Origin: Clostridiaceae bacterium UBA4839 | GTDB lineage: Bacteria; Bacillota; Clostridia; Clostridiales; Caloramatoraceae | Direction of reading: 5' to 3' | Assembly (NCBI GenBank): GCA_002400085.1 | Contig: DHEX01000074.1 | Coordinates: 1,850-13,457 of the forward strand | Length of the DNA stretch: 11,608 bases | Shown: positions 5,891 through 11,608 of the stretch, in pieces | Position numbering within the stretch: the first letter of the stretch is position 1 | How the letters are laid out: each line of letters begins with the position of its first letter | Notes under the pieces: generated by a model | What the model was told of the DNA's origin: nothing | The model's database searches: none | What the model saw: only the letters and a program-made list of their open reading frames with translations | Made by a program: the position numbers and the translations under genes

Positions 5891-6751
5891 TTACAGTAAA
5901 TTAACTGAGTTATTTAAGTCTTCCATATTAGCATGAGTATATATTGATGTTACTTTTAAATTAGAATGCCCTAATAGCTTTTGGACATAAACAAGATTTA
6001 CACCATGTTTAATTAAACTTGAAGCAAAGCTATGCCTAAGTATGTGGGCTGAAACGTGCTTTTTCCAGCCTAAACCTTTAGCTGTATCATCAAGCACACG
6101 GTTTACATAGGGAGCGCTTAATCGCCCTGTTTTTCTTGTTGCAAAAAAATAATCGCTGTTTACATCAGGTCTTTCATTTAATAAATATTCTTTTAAAAGC
6201 GGAGCTAAGCGTTTGCTTATAGGTATATCCCTATCCTTGCTTCCTTTCCCATTAATAATATGTATTATGTTATTGTCTAAGTCTACATTATCTAGTTTTA
6301 AATTTAAACATTCACTTATACGCATTCCTGTATAAAAGAGAGTTTGAACTACAAGTTTTATAAGGGGATGTTCAATGGCATCTATAAGCTCAGAAACTTC
6401 ATCTGAGGAAAGATATGTACGTTCTTTTCTTTGAACTTTAATAGGCTCTATAGCTACAGTTACATTTGAGTTACATAATTTATTTTTATACGAAAAGTTC
6501 CAAAAAGAACGAAGAGTATAAAGATTTCTACTCCTTGTTGAAGCTTGAAGATTTTTATTTTTCAAATAAAAAAGATAATCTTCTATGTCCATTGGTTGAA
6601 TCTCATCTAAGTATGCAGGACCATTGTATTTGTTTTCCATGAAGCTTTCAAAGCTTGACAAATCTGAAGAATATGAGCATATAGTTTCTTGACTTTTATT
6701 TGTAATTGTAAGATAACGTTTAAATTCTTCAATTGCATCATGAAGCAGCAT
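5891..6751 (-). CDS. Tyrosine recombinase/integrase, XerC/XerD-like
   Basis: A complete 286-residue site-specific recombinase. The N-terminal SAM-like core-binding domain spans about 1-90, and the catalytic domain about 110-286. All catalytic residues are present: Arg144 in TGMRISE, Lys172 in GKGSKDRDIP, His236 and Arg239 in HILRHSFAS, His262 in LLGHSNLKVTS and nucleophile Tyr271 in IYTHANM. The size and lack of an arm-binding extension resemble XerC/XerD or small inversion and integron-like recombinases rather than lambda-type phage integrases. Its ribosome-binding site is weak (AGAAAG-like). It is the first gene of a two-gene - strand unit driven from the 6895-6923 promoter. I see no phage genes, transposase, tRNA or obvious dif site nearby, so its target is unknown. 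Housekeeping XerC/D cannot be excluded, but the co-transcribed HTH partner argues for a specialised enzyme. Confidence 0.93.
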   Translation of the reverse strand: MLLHDAIEEFKRYLTITNKSQETICSYSSDLSSFESFMENKYNGPAYLDEIQPMDIEDYLFYLKNKNLQASTRSRNLYTLRSFWNFSYKNKLCNSNVTVAIEPIKVQRKERTYLSSDEVSELIDAIEHPLIKLVVQTLFYTGMRISECLNLKLDNVDLDNNIIHIINGKGSKDRDIPISKRLAPLLKEYLLNERPDVNSDYFFATRKTGRLSAPYVNRVLDDTAKGLGWKKHVSAHILRHSFASSLIKHGVNLVYVQKLLGHSNLKVTSIYTHANMEDLNNSVNLL

Positions 6752-6894
6752 AAATATTACTTCTTTCTTATTTTATTTATTTTATGCAGAACTAAATGCA
6801 AATATTTAGTTACATTGGGTTAAATTTAATAAATATTTTAATTAATGTATAAATATATACAATGTTACCAAAATTGACATACTTTTCACTTATT

Positions 6895-6923
6895 ATAGTA
6901 ATATTATTATTTGCTTTTGTCAA
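6895..6923 (-). promoter_or_regulatory. Sigma-A-type promoter for the recombinase unit
   Basis: On the - strand TTGACA (6923-6918) and TACTAT (6900-6895) are separated by 17 bases, close to the consensus. Transcription would begin near 6888, giving a leader of about 137 bases before the recombinase ATG. That leader contains the 8-bp AACTAAAT/ATTTAGTT inverted repeat at 6790-6811. Confidence 0.65.
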
Positions 6924-7006
6924 ACAAGGTGATAAGTGGATGGGGCTTATTATAGTATTTGTAGTTTTATGAAAAATATAGCCTTGGAATACCGCATAAC
7001 TGGTAC

Positions 7007-7036
7007 TTGACTTTTATTCCATAATATGTATATAAT
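7007..7036 (+). promoter_or_regulatory. Sigma-A-type promoter upstream of the sigma-factor gene
   Basis: TTGACT (7007-7012) and a perfect TATAAT (7031-7036) are separated by 18 bases. The expected start, near 7043, falls in the left arm of the palindrome at 7033-7070, so a protein bound there would block the promoter. The first sizeable gene downstream is the sigma factor at 7222. Confidence 0.7.
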
Positions 7037-7070
7037 ATGCTCAACGAACAAGCGTTCGTTGAGCATATTA
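7033..7070. promoter_or_regulatory. Perfect palindromic operator, probably for a TetR-family repressor
   Basis: Arms TAATATGCTCAACGAAC (7033-7049) and GTTCGTTGAGCATATTA (7054-7070) match perfectly around AAGC. The GAAC...GTTC core and its position over the -10 box and transcription start are typical of TetR-family operators. It is followed directly by GGAGG, so it is not placed like a terminator. No TetR-family gene is visible in the window, so the repressor would be encoded elsewhere or lost. A hairpin role in the mRNA is the alternative. Confidence 0.6.
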
Positions 7071-7112
7071 GGAGGTGGTTTTATGTTCGTTATGTGAAAT
7101 AGAGAGGGCATC

Positions 7113-7190
7113 ATGAAAAATTATTTTCTACAAGCTGTAAAAATGCATATAACTTTTCAACTATTTAACAACTTATATAGCAAAAGGTAA
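7113..7190 (+). CDS. Small ORF, 25 residues, unknown
   Basis: The ORF begins MKNYFLQAVKMHITFQ and ends in YSKR before TAA. AGAGAGGG lies four to five bases before the ATG. Just upstream, AGGAGG (7070-7075) precedes an even shorter ORF, ATG-TTC-GTT-ATG-TGA (7083-7097), with ideal spacing. Both lie between the operator-controlled promoter and the sigma-factor gene. They could be leader peptides or the remains of a gene once controlled by the operator. I recognise no family. Confidence 0.3.
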   Translation: MKNYFLQAVKMHITFQLFNNLYSKR

Positions 7191-7221
7191 TATTATTATC
7201 AATTATACAAGGGGGAGGAAA

Positions 7222-7746
7222 ATGGGTTGTAAAGAAATTAAAGCTGAGGAAGTTAAAGCATTTGAGCCGCTTATAAAAAAGTGCATTAAAGTTTATTTGT
7301 GGGATATGCAGTATTATGATGATGCTATGCAGGAGGGGTATATTGCAATAATTAAGTGCATGAAAAACTATGATGAAAGTTTTGGGGTAAGGTTTGAATG
7401 TTATGTAAAAAGAGCAGTTATATATTCTATAAGGGATTTTTCTTTAAAGATAAACATGAAGGATATGAGCCTCGATGAAGAAAGTGATGAGGGAGGGCGC
7501 ATATTAGATTTTATTGAAAGCAAGGAAAATGTTGAGGAGGACTGGTTAAAGTCTCTTCAAATTAAGGAACTTAAAGAAGCCATTGAAAAGCTTTCTCTAA
7601 AGCAAAAGGAGATAATTTACGAGCATTATTTTAATGGAAAATCCTTAAAGAAAATTAGTTGTGATAAAAGAAGGCATTACATGGGAATCGTCGCGCTGAA
7701 AAAGAGGGCTATTTTAAATTTAAAAGAGGAGTTAACTAAGAAATGA
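7222..7746 (+). CDS. Small sigma-70-family RNA polymerase sigma factor
   Basis: The 174-residue product has a region-2 domain (about 14-73) with DDAMQEGYIAIIKCMKNYD, the core-polymerase and -10 recognition segment, then YVKRAVIYSIRDF. An acidic linker follows (DEESDEGG, about 85-92). The region-4 helix-turn-helix (about 114-172) contains AIEKLSLKQKEIIYEHYFNGKS and a basic C-terminal helix. The layout is that of ECF or ECF-like sigma factors; the size is also near that of the clostridial TcdR/UviA/BotR group, but I cannot assign it to that group by eye. A strong ribosome-binding site (GGGGGAGG) precedes the ATG. No anti-sigma gene is next to it. It is followed by a terminator and then a secreted multidomain protein that could be a target; that is inference. 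Confidence 0.87.
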   Translation: MGCKEIKAEEVKAFEPLIKKCIKVYLWDMQYYDDAMQEGYIAIIKCMKNYDESFGVRFECYVKRAVIYSIRDFSLKINMKDMSLDEESDEGGRILDFIESKENVEEDWLKSLQIKELKEAIEKLSLKQKEIIYEHYFNGKSLKKISCDKRRHYMGIVALKKRAILNLKEELTKK

Positions 7747-7764
7747 TTGCAAAAGACCATTATT

Positions 7765-7815
7765 AAGAAAGTCTGTGCTAAAATAAAATATTTTCAGCAT
7801 GGGCTTTCTTTTTTA
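7765..7815 (+). terminator. Rho-independent terminator after the sigma-factor gene
   Basis: Arms AAGAAAGTCTGTGCT (7765-7779) and AGCATGGGCTTTCTT (7796-7810) pair over 15 positions with three G-U wobbles. TTTTTTAT completes the tract. It lies 18 bases after the sigma-factor stop and separates that gene from the surface-protein gene, which must therefore have its own promoter in 7816-7920. Confidence 0.9.
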
Positions 7816-7931
7816 TAATCATTTTTAAGTATCAGTTTTGTAACACTTATGAAATATTAACCAAATTATTTATTATTGTGATAAAATATGGTTATACGGT
7901 TATATGATGGATTTAGTGAAGGAGGATTAAA

Positions 7932-10900
7932 ATGGGTAAGAAGATAACAGCGTCTTTAATGGTACTTTTAATGCTTTCAGCTAACCTATTTGGTATTAAG
8001 GTGAAAGCTGCGGAGGAGGAGGTACTGCCGAAGGTTGAATTTGTAGGTGTTAGTGCTCCAATAGTAATTGGAAGCAAGGCTAATTTTGTTGTATTAACAA
8101 AATATCCAGGAAAGGTCCAGTACAAAGTTTTTGTCCATGAACCGGGGACAAGCAGAAAGATATGGAAAGAGGTTACTGATGAGGATTTTAGTAAGCCTAT
8201 AGATGCCGGTAAGCCCTATGTTTTCCCTTCTTATGATTTAGACAAGGAAGGGGAATATGATTTTGCCATAAGGGTAAAAAGAGCAGGGGTTACAGGCAAG
8301 CATTTCAATATGTATGGAGATTATGATGATGCTTATGCTTTTACAGTCAAAACTGTAAGAAGTGCAGATGTTAAACCAGCTGATATAGACGTAGCGGATG
8401 ATACTTATTTTACAGGAGAAAAAATCAACATAAATGGATTTAAAGGTGCAAAGGATCTGGAATATAAGCTGCATACATATAATTTAGATGAGGGATGGAA
8501 AAAGGATATAAACGAGGAATACAAAACTCAAATTGAAAAGACTTTTGATAAGCCGGGAGTTTATGTTTTAGATTTATGGGGAAGAAATGGAAAAAGCAAA
8601 AATAACTATGATGCCTTTGCAGTTAAGACAGTAAACATACTTGAAAGAGGGCCAATTGAAGTAAAAATTGAAGATTTAAATGAAGTTAGAATAAACTTTA
8701 ATAAGAGGGTTTCAAAAGCAGATTCAGATAATTTTTATATTGATGATAAGCCTCTTGATGAAAATGATTCTGTAAAGCTTATGGGAAATGGAACCTACGC
8801 AATAATTAAAAGGGATGTGCCATTTGAGCAAAACCAAAATGTAAAGGTTACTTTAAAAAATCTTAAAGAATCAGATGGAAAAGCTATTAAAGATCAAAGC
8901 TTTAATGTAAAGGTTTCTGATACTAAGATACCAAAGGTAAGTATAGATAGTCTTAAGGAAGTAAATATAGAGTTTGGTAAGAAGGTTTCTTCAATTTCAG
9001 CAGATAATTTTTTAATTGATGGGAAAAAGCTTAGTGATAATGATGCTGTAATTTTAAGTGATGATTTAAAAACGGCTTATATATTAAAGGAAGATTTATT
9101 TTTACAAAAGCAAAAAGTAAATGTTAAGGTTAAAGATATTAAATACGAGGATGAGACTACCCTTTCTTCCTTTGATTATGATTTAACTGCCTCTGATGAT
9201 AAGGCACCATCTGTTTTAAGGGTTGAGCAGACAGGCCTTAAACAAATGAAGGTTATATTTGATGAAGCTATTTTAAGCTTTACAGCAGATTATATAAAAA
9301 TAGATAATAATATTTTTAATGTAAATTATGATTCAATAAATATAAATGGAAGAAGCGTATCTTTTAATCTTGATAAAATTATTCCAGCAGGCAGCCATAA
9401 GCTTAAAATAGGCGGAGCTTGTGATTATGCAGGAAAAACATCACTTGAAAGCGAGTTTATGTTTGATGGAATAAGGGATGATAAGGTTCCACAAATTGCA
9501 AAAGTTGAAAAAGCAACACAAAACAAAGTTATACTTGAGTTTACAAAGGATATTAATTTAAATGTAACGGATCCATCGAAGTATTATCATTCAGACAATA
9601 AAAAGGCAAAAAGAGTAGAAACAGATGGCAAAAAGCTTATAATAACCTTTGATGATTTAAATAAGATGCCTGAGGGAGTGGCTTATATATATATTCCGGA
9701 AAATGCAGTTGTAGATAGCTGGAAAAATTATAGCGAGGCTGTAAATGGAAGGAAAATAATGGTTGAAGCTGATAATGACAAGCCGGAGGTAAAAAGTGTA
9801 AAGGCATCAAAGGGAAGCGAAATTGAAGTCTTATTTTCTGAGGAAATTGCTGAAGGCGGTATTTTCAGAATTTACGATAAGGACAGCAAAGAAATTTCAA
9901 ACAATTCCTTTGGTGTAAACTATGCTGCGCCTGATAAGGTAAAACTCATTTTTACTAAGCCATTAGAAGCAGGAAATTATACTCTTTCTATTGAAGGAAT
10001 AAAGGATATCGCAGGGAATGAGATGGAAAGGGATGTAGAAGATGCTGCTATCCCTGATACAGTTCCACCTACAATAGATACAAATGGTAAGCTTTATTCT
10101 GATAAAAATATTGTTAGGATTTTCTTTAGTAAGCCAATGGATTTTAAGGATATATCAGACCCTTCAAATTACCAGCTTAATAATGTTTATTTGTCAAAAA
10201 TGAATGGAGTATTTATAAATCCGGAAAACGACTATAGATCTGTTGCAATTTATTTTAAAAATGGAGGCAAAATTACTTCAAAGGATAAAATAGTTGTTGG
10301 AAAGCTTAAAGATGCTTCAGGAAATTATACAGATGAAATGTCTACTGAAGTAAGCCTTGAGGATCAAAATGCTGTTGGAATTAAAATTGAAAATGTAAAA
10401 ATAATAGATAAAAATACTTTAGCAGTGAATTTAAATGACAGTATTTCTGTTTTTGAGCCTGAGGATTTTGATTTTTACATTAATGGTATAAGAACTACTC
10501 CCGATTCTTTTGAAAAAGAAATTACAGGTGGAAAATCAAAACTGATATTTAAATTTAAATATTCATTAAATGATATAAGTAAAATGCAGGTTAAAACTGT
10601 ATCCTATCCAAAAACTGCTAATGAATATGGGGTAAAGCTAAAAGGCAATCAGACAATACAAGGGGATAAAATATCTGACTGTATTCCGCCAGATATAGAA
10701 TCCATTACATTTTCCTCTGATAGAAAGCAGTTATATATTAGATTTACTAAAAATGTAAAGGGAGATTCCATGTATAGATATTCCTTTACAGTATCCAATA
10801 ATAGCGTGGAAAAATATGAAGTTGTAAGCAACAATCAAATTAAAATAAGCCTTTCAGAGGCAGCAGCTTATGGCTCAAAGATTAGTGTTTCTATAAGAAA

Positions 10901-10961
10901 TGTAGAGGATGAAACAGGAAACATAGCAGAGCTTATTACAAGAACTGTAGATGTAAAATAA
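7932..10961 (+). CDS. Secreted multidomain surface protein: Y_Y_Y-like and Ig-like (Big_5/SbsA-type) repeats
   Basis: The 1009-residue product has a signal peptide: GKK near the N-terminus, hydrophobic core ASLMVLLMLSANLFG, likely cut after KVKA or KVKAA near residue 26-27. Two beta-rich modules follow (about 34-140 and 148-236), with aromatic patterns such as GEYDFAIRVKR and GVYVLDLWGRNG like Y_Y_Y domains of clostridial surface proteins. From about 240 there are eight Ig-like units of 85-100 residues (starting near 241, 333, 425, 519, 617, 711, 814 and 918). Each opens with a (K/P)PxV-type strand and a V-x-(I/L/V)-x-F core with S, K or D next, and several end in DxxGN (KDIAGNEM, KDASGNYT, EDETGN). 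I see no LPXTG, SLH or cell-wall-binding repeats, and no catalytic motif, so it is probably secreted or held non-covalently, perhaps an adhesin, S-layer-associated or structural protein. GGAGG precedes the ATG. A terminator isolates it from the sigma-factor gene upstream. Confidence 0.85.
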   Translation: MGKKITASLMVLLMLSANLFGIKVKAAEEEVLPKVEFVGVSAPIVIGSKANFVVLTKYPGKVQYKVFVHEPGTSRKIWKEVTDEDFSKPIDAGKPYVFPSYDLDKEGEYDFAIRVKRAGVTGKHFNMYGDYDDAYAFTVKTVRSADVKPADIDVADDTYFTGEKININGFKGAKDLEYKLHTYNLDEGWKKDINEEYKTQIEKTFDKPGVYVLDLWGRNGKSKNNYDAFAVKTVNILERGPIEVKIEDLNEVRINFNKRVSKADSDNFYIDDKPLDENDSVKLMGNGTYAIIKRDVPFEQNQNVKVTLKNLKESDGKAIKDQSFNVKVSDTKIPKVSIDSLKEVNIEFGKKVSSISADNFLIDGKKLSDNDAVILSDDLKTAYILKEDLFLQKQKVNVKVKDIKYEDETTLSSFDYDLTASDDKAPSVLRVEQTGLKQMKVIFDEAILSFTADYIKIDNNIFNVNYDSININGRSVSFNLDKIIPAGSHKLKIGGACDYAGKTSLESEFMFDGIRDDKVPQIAKVEKATQNKVILEFTKDINLNVTDPSKYYHSDNKKAKRVETDGKKLIITFDDLNKMPEGVAYIYIPENAVVDSWKNYSEAVNGRKIMVEADNDKPEVKSVKASKGSEIEVLFSEEIAEGGIFRIYDKDSKEISNNSFGVNYAAPDKVKLIFTKPLEAGNYTLSIEGIKDIAGNEMERDVEDAAIPDTVPPTIDTNGKLYSDKNIVRIFFSKPMDFKDISDPSNYQLNNVYLSKMNGVFINPENDYRSVAIYFKNGGKITSKDKIVVGKLKDASGNYTDEMSTEVSLEDQNAVGIKIENVKIIDKNTLAVNLNDSISVFEPEDFDFYINGIRTTPDSFEKEITGGKSKLIFKFKYSLNDISKMQVKTVSYPKTANEYGVKLKGNQTIQGDKISDCIPPDIESITFSSDRKQLYIRFTKNVKGDSMYRYSFTVSNNSVEKYEVVSNNQIKISLSEAAAYGSKISVSIRNVEDETGNIAELITRTVDVK

Positions 10962-11005
10962 AATGTCTGTCAAAAGAGCCAATCGCATGGCGCCCATGGT
11001 GCCTG

Positions 11006-11023
11006 CCTGAAGTGCCTGAAGTG
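11006..11023. repeat. Tandem 9-bp duplication in the GC-rich cluster
   Basis: CCTGAAGTG occurs twice in succession (11006-11014 and 11015-11023), directly before the AGTGCCAG start of the dispersed 28-bp repeat. GTGCCTG (11012-11018) and CAGGCAC (11025-11031) form a 7-bp stem across it. The surrounding 10982-11047 segment is far richer in GC than the rest of the window. Confidence 0.7.
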
Positions 11024-11047
11024 CCAGGCACATGGCATGTGGCAAGT
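11020..11047 (+). repeat. Dispersed intergenic repeat, copy 2
   Basis: These 28 bases match the reverse complement of 4939-4966 at 26 of 28 positions. This copy is embedded in a larger GC-rich block with a tandem 9-mer and short palindromes (GTGCCAGGCAC at 11021-11031). It lies 59 bases after the surface-protein stop and 20 bases before a hairpin terminator. Together the copies suggest a family of short palindromic intergenic elements. Confidence 0.75.
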
Positions 11048-11067
11048 TTAATAAAATAAAAAGAATA

Positions 11068-11131
11068 AAAAGGGACATTTAATTACTTTTCCGTTAAATG
11101 GAATAAGAATTAAATGTCCCTTTTATTTTAT
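11068..11131 (+). terminator. Long hairpin terminator after the surface-protein gene
   Basis: Arms AAAAGGGACATTTAATT (11068-11084) and AATTAAATGTCCCTTTT (11108-11124) form a perfect 17-bp stem. The 23-base interior folds further (CTT/AAG and TTCC/GGAA with one bulged T), leaving a 7-base apical loop. The 3' side runs into TTTTATTTTATT. The flanking A-rich side also allows termination on the - strand. It is unusually long for a simple terminator and may belong to the adjacent repeat element. Confidence 0.8.
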
Positions 11132-11172
11132 TCAATTAAATTAAGCTGCATAAATTGTAAAGATTTTTAAAA

Positions 11173-11201
11173 TTGCATAAACTAATGTAATGTGATATTA
11201 T
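11173..11201 (+). promoter_or_regulatory. Candidate sigma-A promoter
   Basis: TTGCAT (11173-11178) and TATTAT (11196-11201) are 17 bases apart, with TGA immediately before the -10 box as in extended -10 promoters. It would start transcripts near 11208 and give the GntR-type gene a leader of about 330 bases. Confidence 0.45.
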
Positions 11202-11422
11202 ACAATATGATCCTACCCCATAATTCTACTCCAAAATGTTTACTTAATAATGAAATTAAACTTGTTATTGTCCTTTTCATATTACTATCAAATAAGTATG
11301 TGTAAACAAAAGGATTTCAGTAATGTCGGTATTTTATCAGTTCAATGGAATGGTTTTACAAAAATAGTTTGTTATACTAAAGGCAAGTATTTTATTTTAA
11401 TATGGTTGTCTGATTCCTTTTA

Positions 11423-11431
11423 TGCTATAAT
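11423..11431 (+). promoter_or_regulatory. Candidate extended -10 promoter for the GntR-type gene
   Basis: TGCTATAAT is a perfect extended -10 element with no good -35 box at the usual distance. Transcription would begin near 11438, about 98 bases before the regulator start. Confidence 0.4.
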
Positions 11432-11535
11432 TTATTTGTTGCGGCAAAAATGTGTAATTTTAAAGTTTCTAATAGGAATTTATTAGTAATTATGATTACA
11501 GTGACTTTTAAAAATAATTATTTCAGGTGATTAAA

Positions 11536-11608
11536 ATGAATACAATTGATAAGGACAGTAGGATACCATTATATGCTCAGCTTATGGACATTATTGTAGA
11601 AAATATTG
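11536..11608 (+). CDS. GntR-family transcriptional regulator (3' partial, first 24 codons)
   Basis: The visible residues, MNTIDKDSRIPLYAQLMDII followed by VENI, match the start of GntR-family regulators, where a DxxSPIPLYxQL-type helix leads into the winged-helix DNA-binding domain. AGGTGA (11525-11530) lies five bases before the ATG. The window ends before the ligand-binding domain, so the subfamily cannot be read. UTRA-type GntR proteins often begin this way and respond to sugar phosphates, and GntR proteins often control PTS operons. Nothing ties it to the operon at 1-4846, which is over 6 kb away. Confidence 0.8.
   Translation, partial: MNTIDKDSRIPLYAQLMDIIVENI

Larger units (their letters stand above)
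6752..7221. other. 470-base regulatory region without a large gene
   Basis: This gap separates the leftward recombinase unit from the rightward sigma-factor gene. It holds a - strand promoter (6895-6923), a + strand TTGACA box (6874-6879), an AACTAAAT/ATTTAGTT inverted repeat (6790-6811) in the recombinase leader, a promoter with an overlapping palindrome (7007-7070), and two very short ORFs with ribosome-binding sites (7083-7097 and 7113-7190). I see no RNA gene. Confidence 0.6.
10962..11535. other. 574-base region without a supported gene
   Basis: From left to right this stretch holds a GC-rich repeat cluster (10982-11047), a long hairpin terminator (11068-11131), a candidate promoter (11173-11201), AT-rich sequence, and an extended -10 promoter candidate (11423-11431) before the GntR-type gene. 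A 78-codon frame at 11250-11486 has no ribosome-binding site and an unconvincing composition. Confidence 0.55.

Noticed and set aside
6940..6972. 10-codon hydrophobic ORF (MGLIIVFVVL) after AAGGTGATAAG
   Set aside because: Too short to support as a gene; the + strand promoter before it has a poor -10 box.
7033..7070. The perfect palindrome as a crossover site for the nearby tyrosine recombinase
   Set aside because: The 4-base centre is short for a tyrosine-recombinase overlap region, and the overlap with a -10 box and start site is better explained by repressor binding.
7839..7865. TGTAACA upstream of the surface gene as an ECF-type -35 box
   Set aside because: No matching -10 element such as CGTC is seen at the usual distance.
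10875..11078. - strand ORF across the end of the surface gene and the GC-rich repeat
   Set aside because: It spans a repeat and the antisense of a real gene, and its low-complexity hydrophobic composition gives no family match.
11250..11486. 78-codon + strand ORF
   Set aside because: It has no ribosome-binding site, unconvincing composition (many Y, F, I and C) and no recognisable motif, although a candidate promoter lies upstream.

Overview
The window is AT-rich DNA with Gram-positive style ribosome-binding sites. Its gene content (a lactose/cellobiose-class PTS, a protein related to glycine reductase component B, an M20 dipeptidase, small sigma factors) points to an anaerobic low-GC Firmicute of the class Clostridia. 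I cannot name the species.

Region 1 (1-4846, + strand) is a tightly packed run of six genes that enters the window from the left: PTS membrane subunit EIIC (5' end missing), a short GrdB-related protein, a PepV-like M20 dipeptidase, an N4-(beta-N-acetylglucosaminyl)-L-asparaginase, PTS subunit EIIA and a CutC-family TIM-barrel protein. The adjacent dipeptidase and glycosylasparaginase match the pepV-asnA2 pair of the alf-2 glycoamino-acid cluster described in Lactobacillus casei. With a PTS of the class that also carries chitobiose, the best reading is an operon for importing and dismantling N-glycan-derived glycoamino acids or small glycopeptides. The roles of the GrdB-like and CutC-like members are unknown and are the most interesting part of the window.

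Region 2 (5024-6751, - strand) is a two-gene unit: a complete XerC/XerD-type tyrosine recombinase followed by a protein with two tandem helix-turn-helix-like repeats and a ribbon-helix-helix-like C-terminus. A good promoter lies upstream and a hairpin terminator separates the unit from the convergent operon of region 1.

Region 3 (6752-7221) has no large gene. It holds divergent promoter signals, a promoter overlapped by a perfect 17-bp-arm palindrome that looks like a TetR-family operator, and two very short ORFs with ribosome-binding sites.

Region 4 (7222-10961, + strand) encodes a small two-domain sigma-70-family factor, a strong terminator, and a 1009-residue secreted protein made of two Y_Y_Y-like and eight Ig-like (Big_5/SbsA-type) modules.

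Region 5 (10962-11608) contains a GC-rich repeat cluster, a long hairpin terminator, AT-rich sequence with candidate promoters, and the first 24 codons of a GntR-family regulator cut by the window edge. A 28-bp sequence from the GC-rich cluster recurs in inverted orientation at 4939-4966, so two copies of a dispersed intergenic repeat bracket regions 2 to 4.
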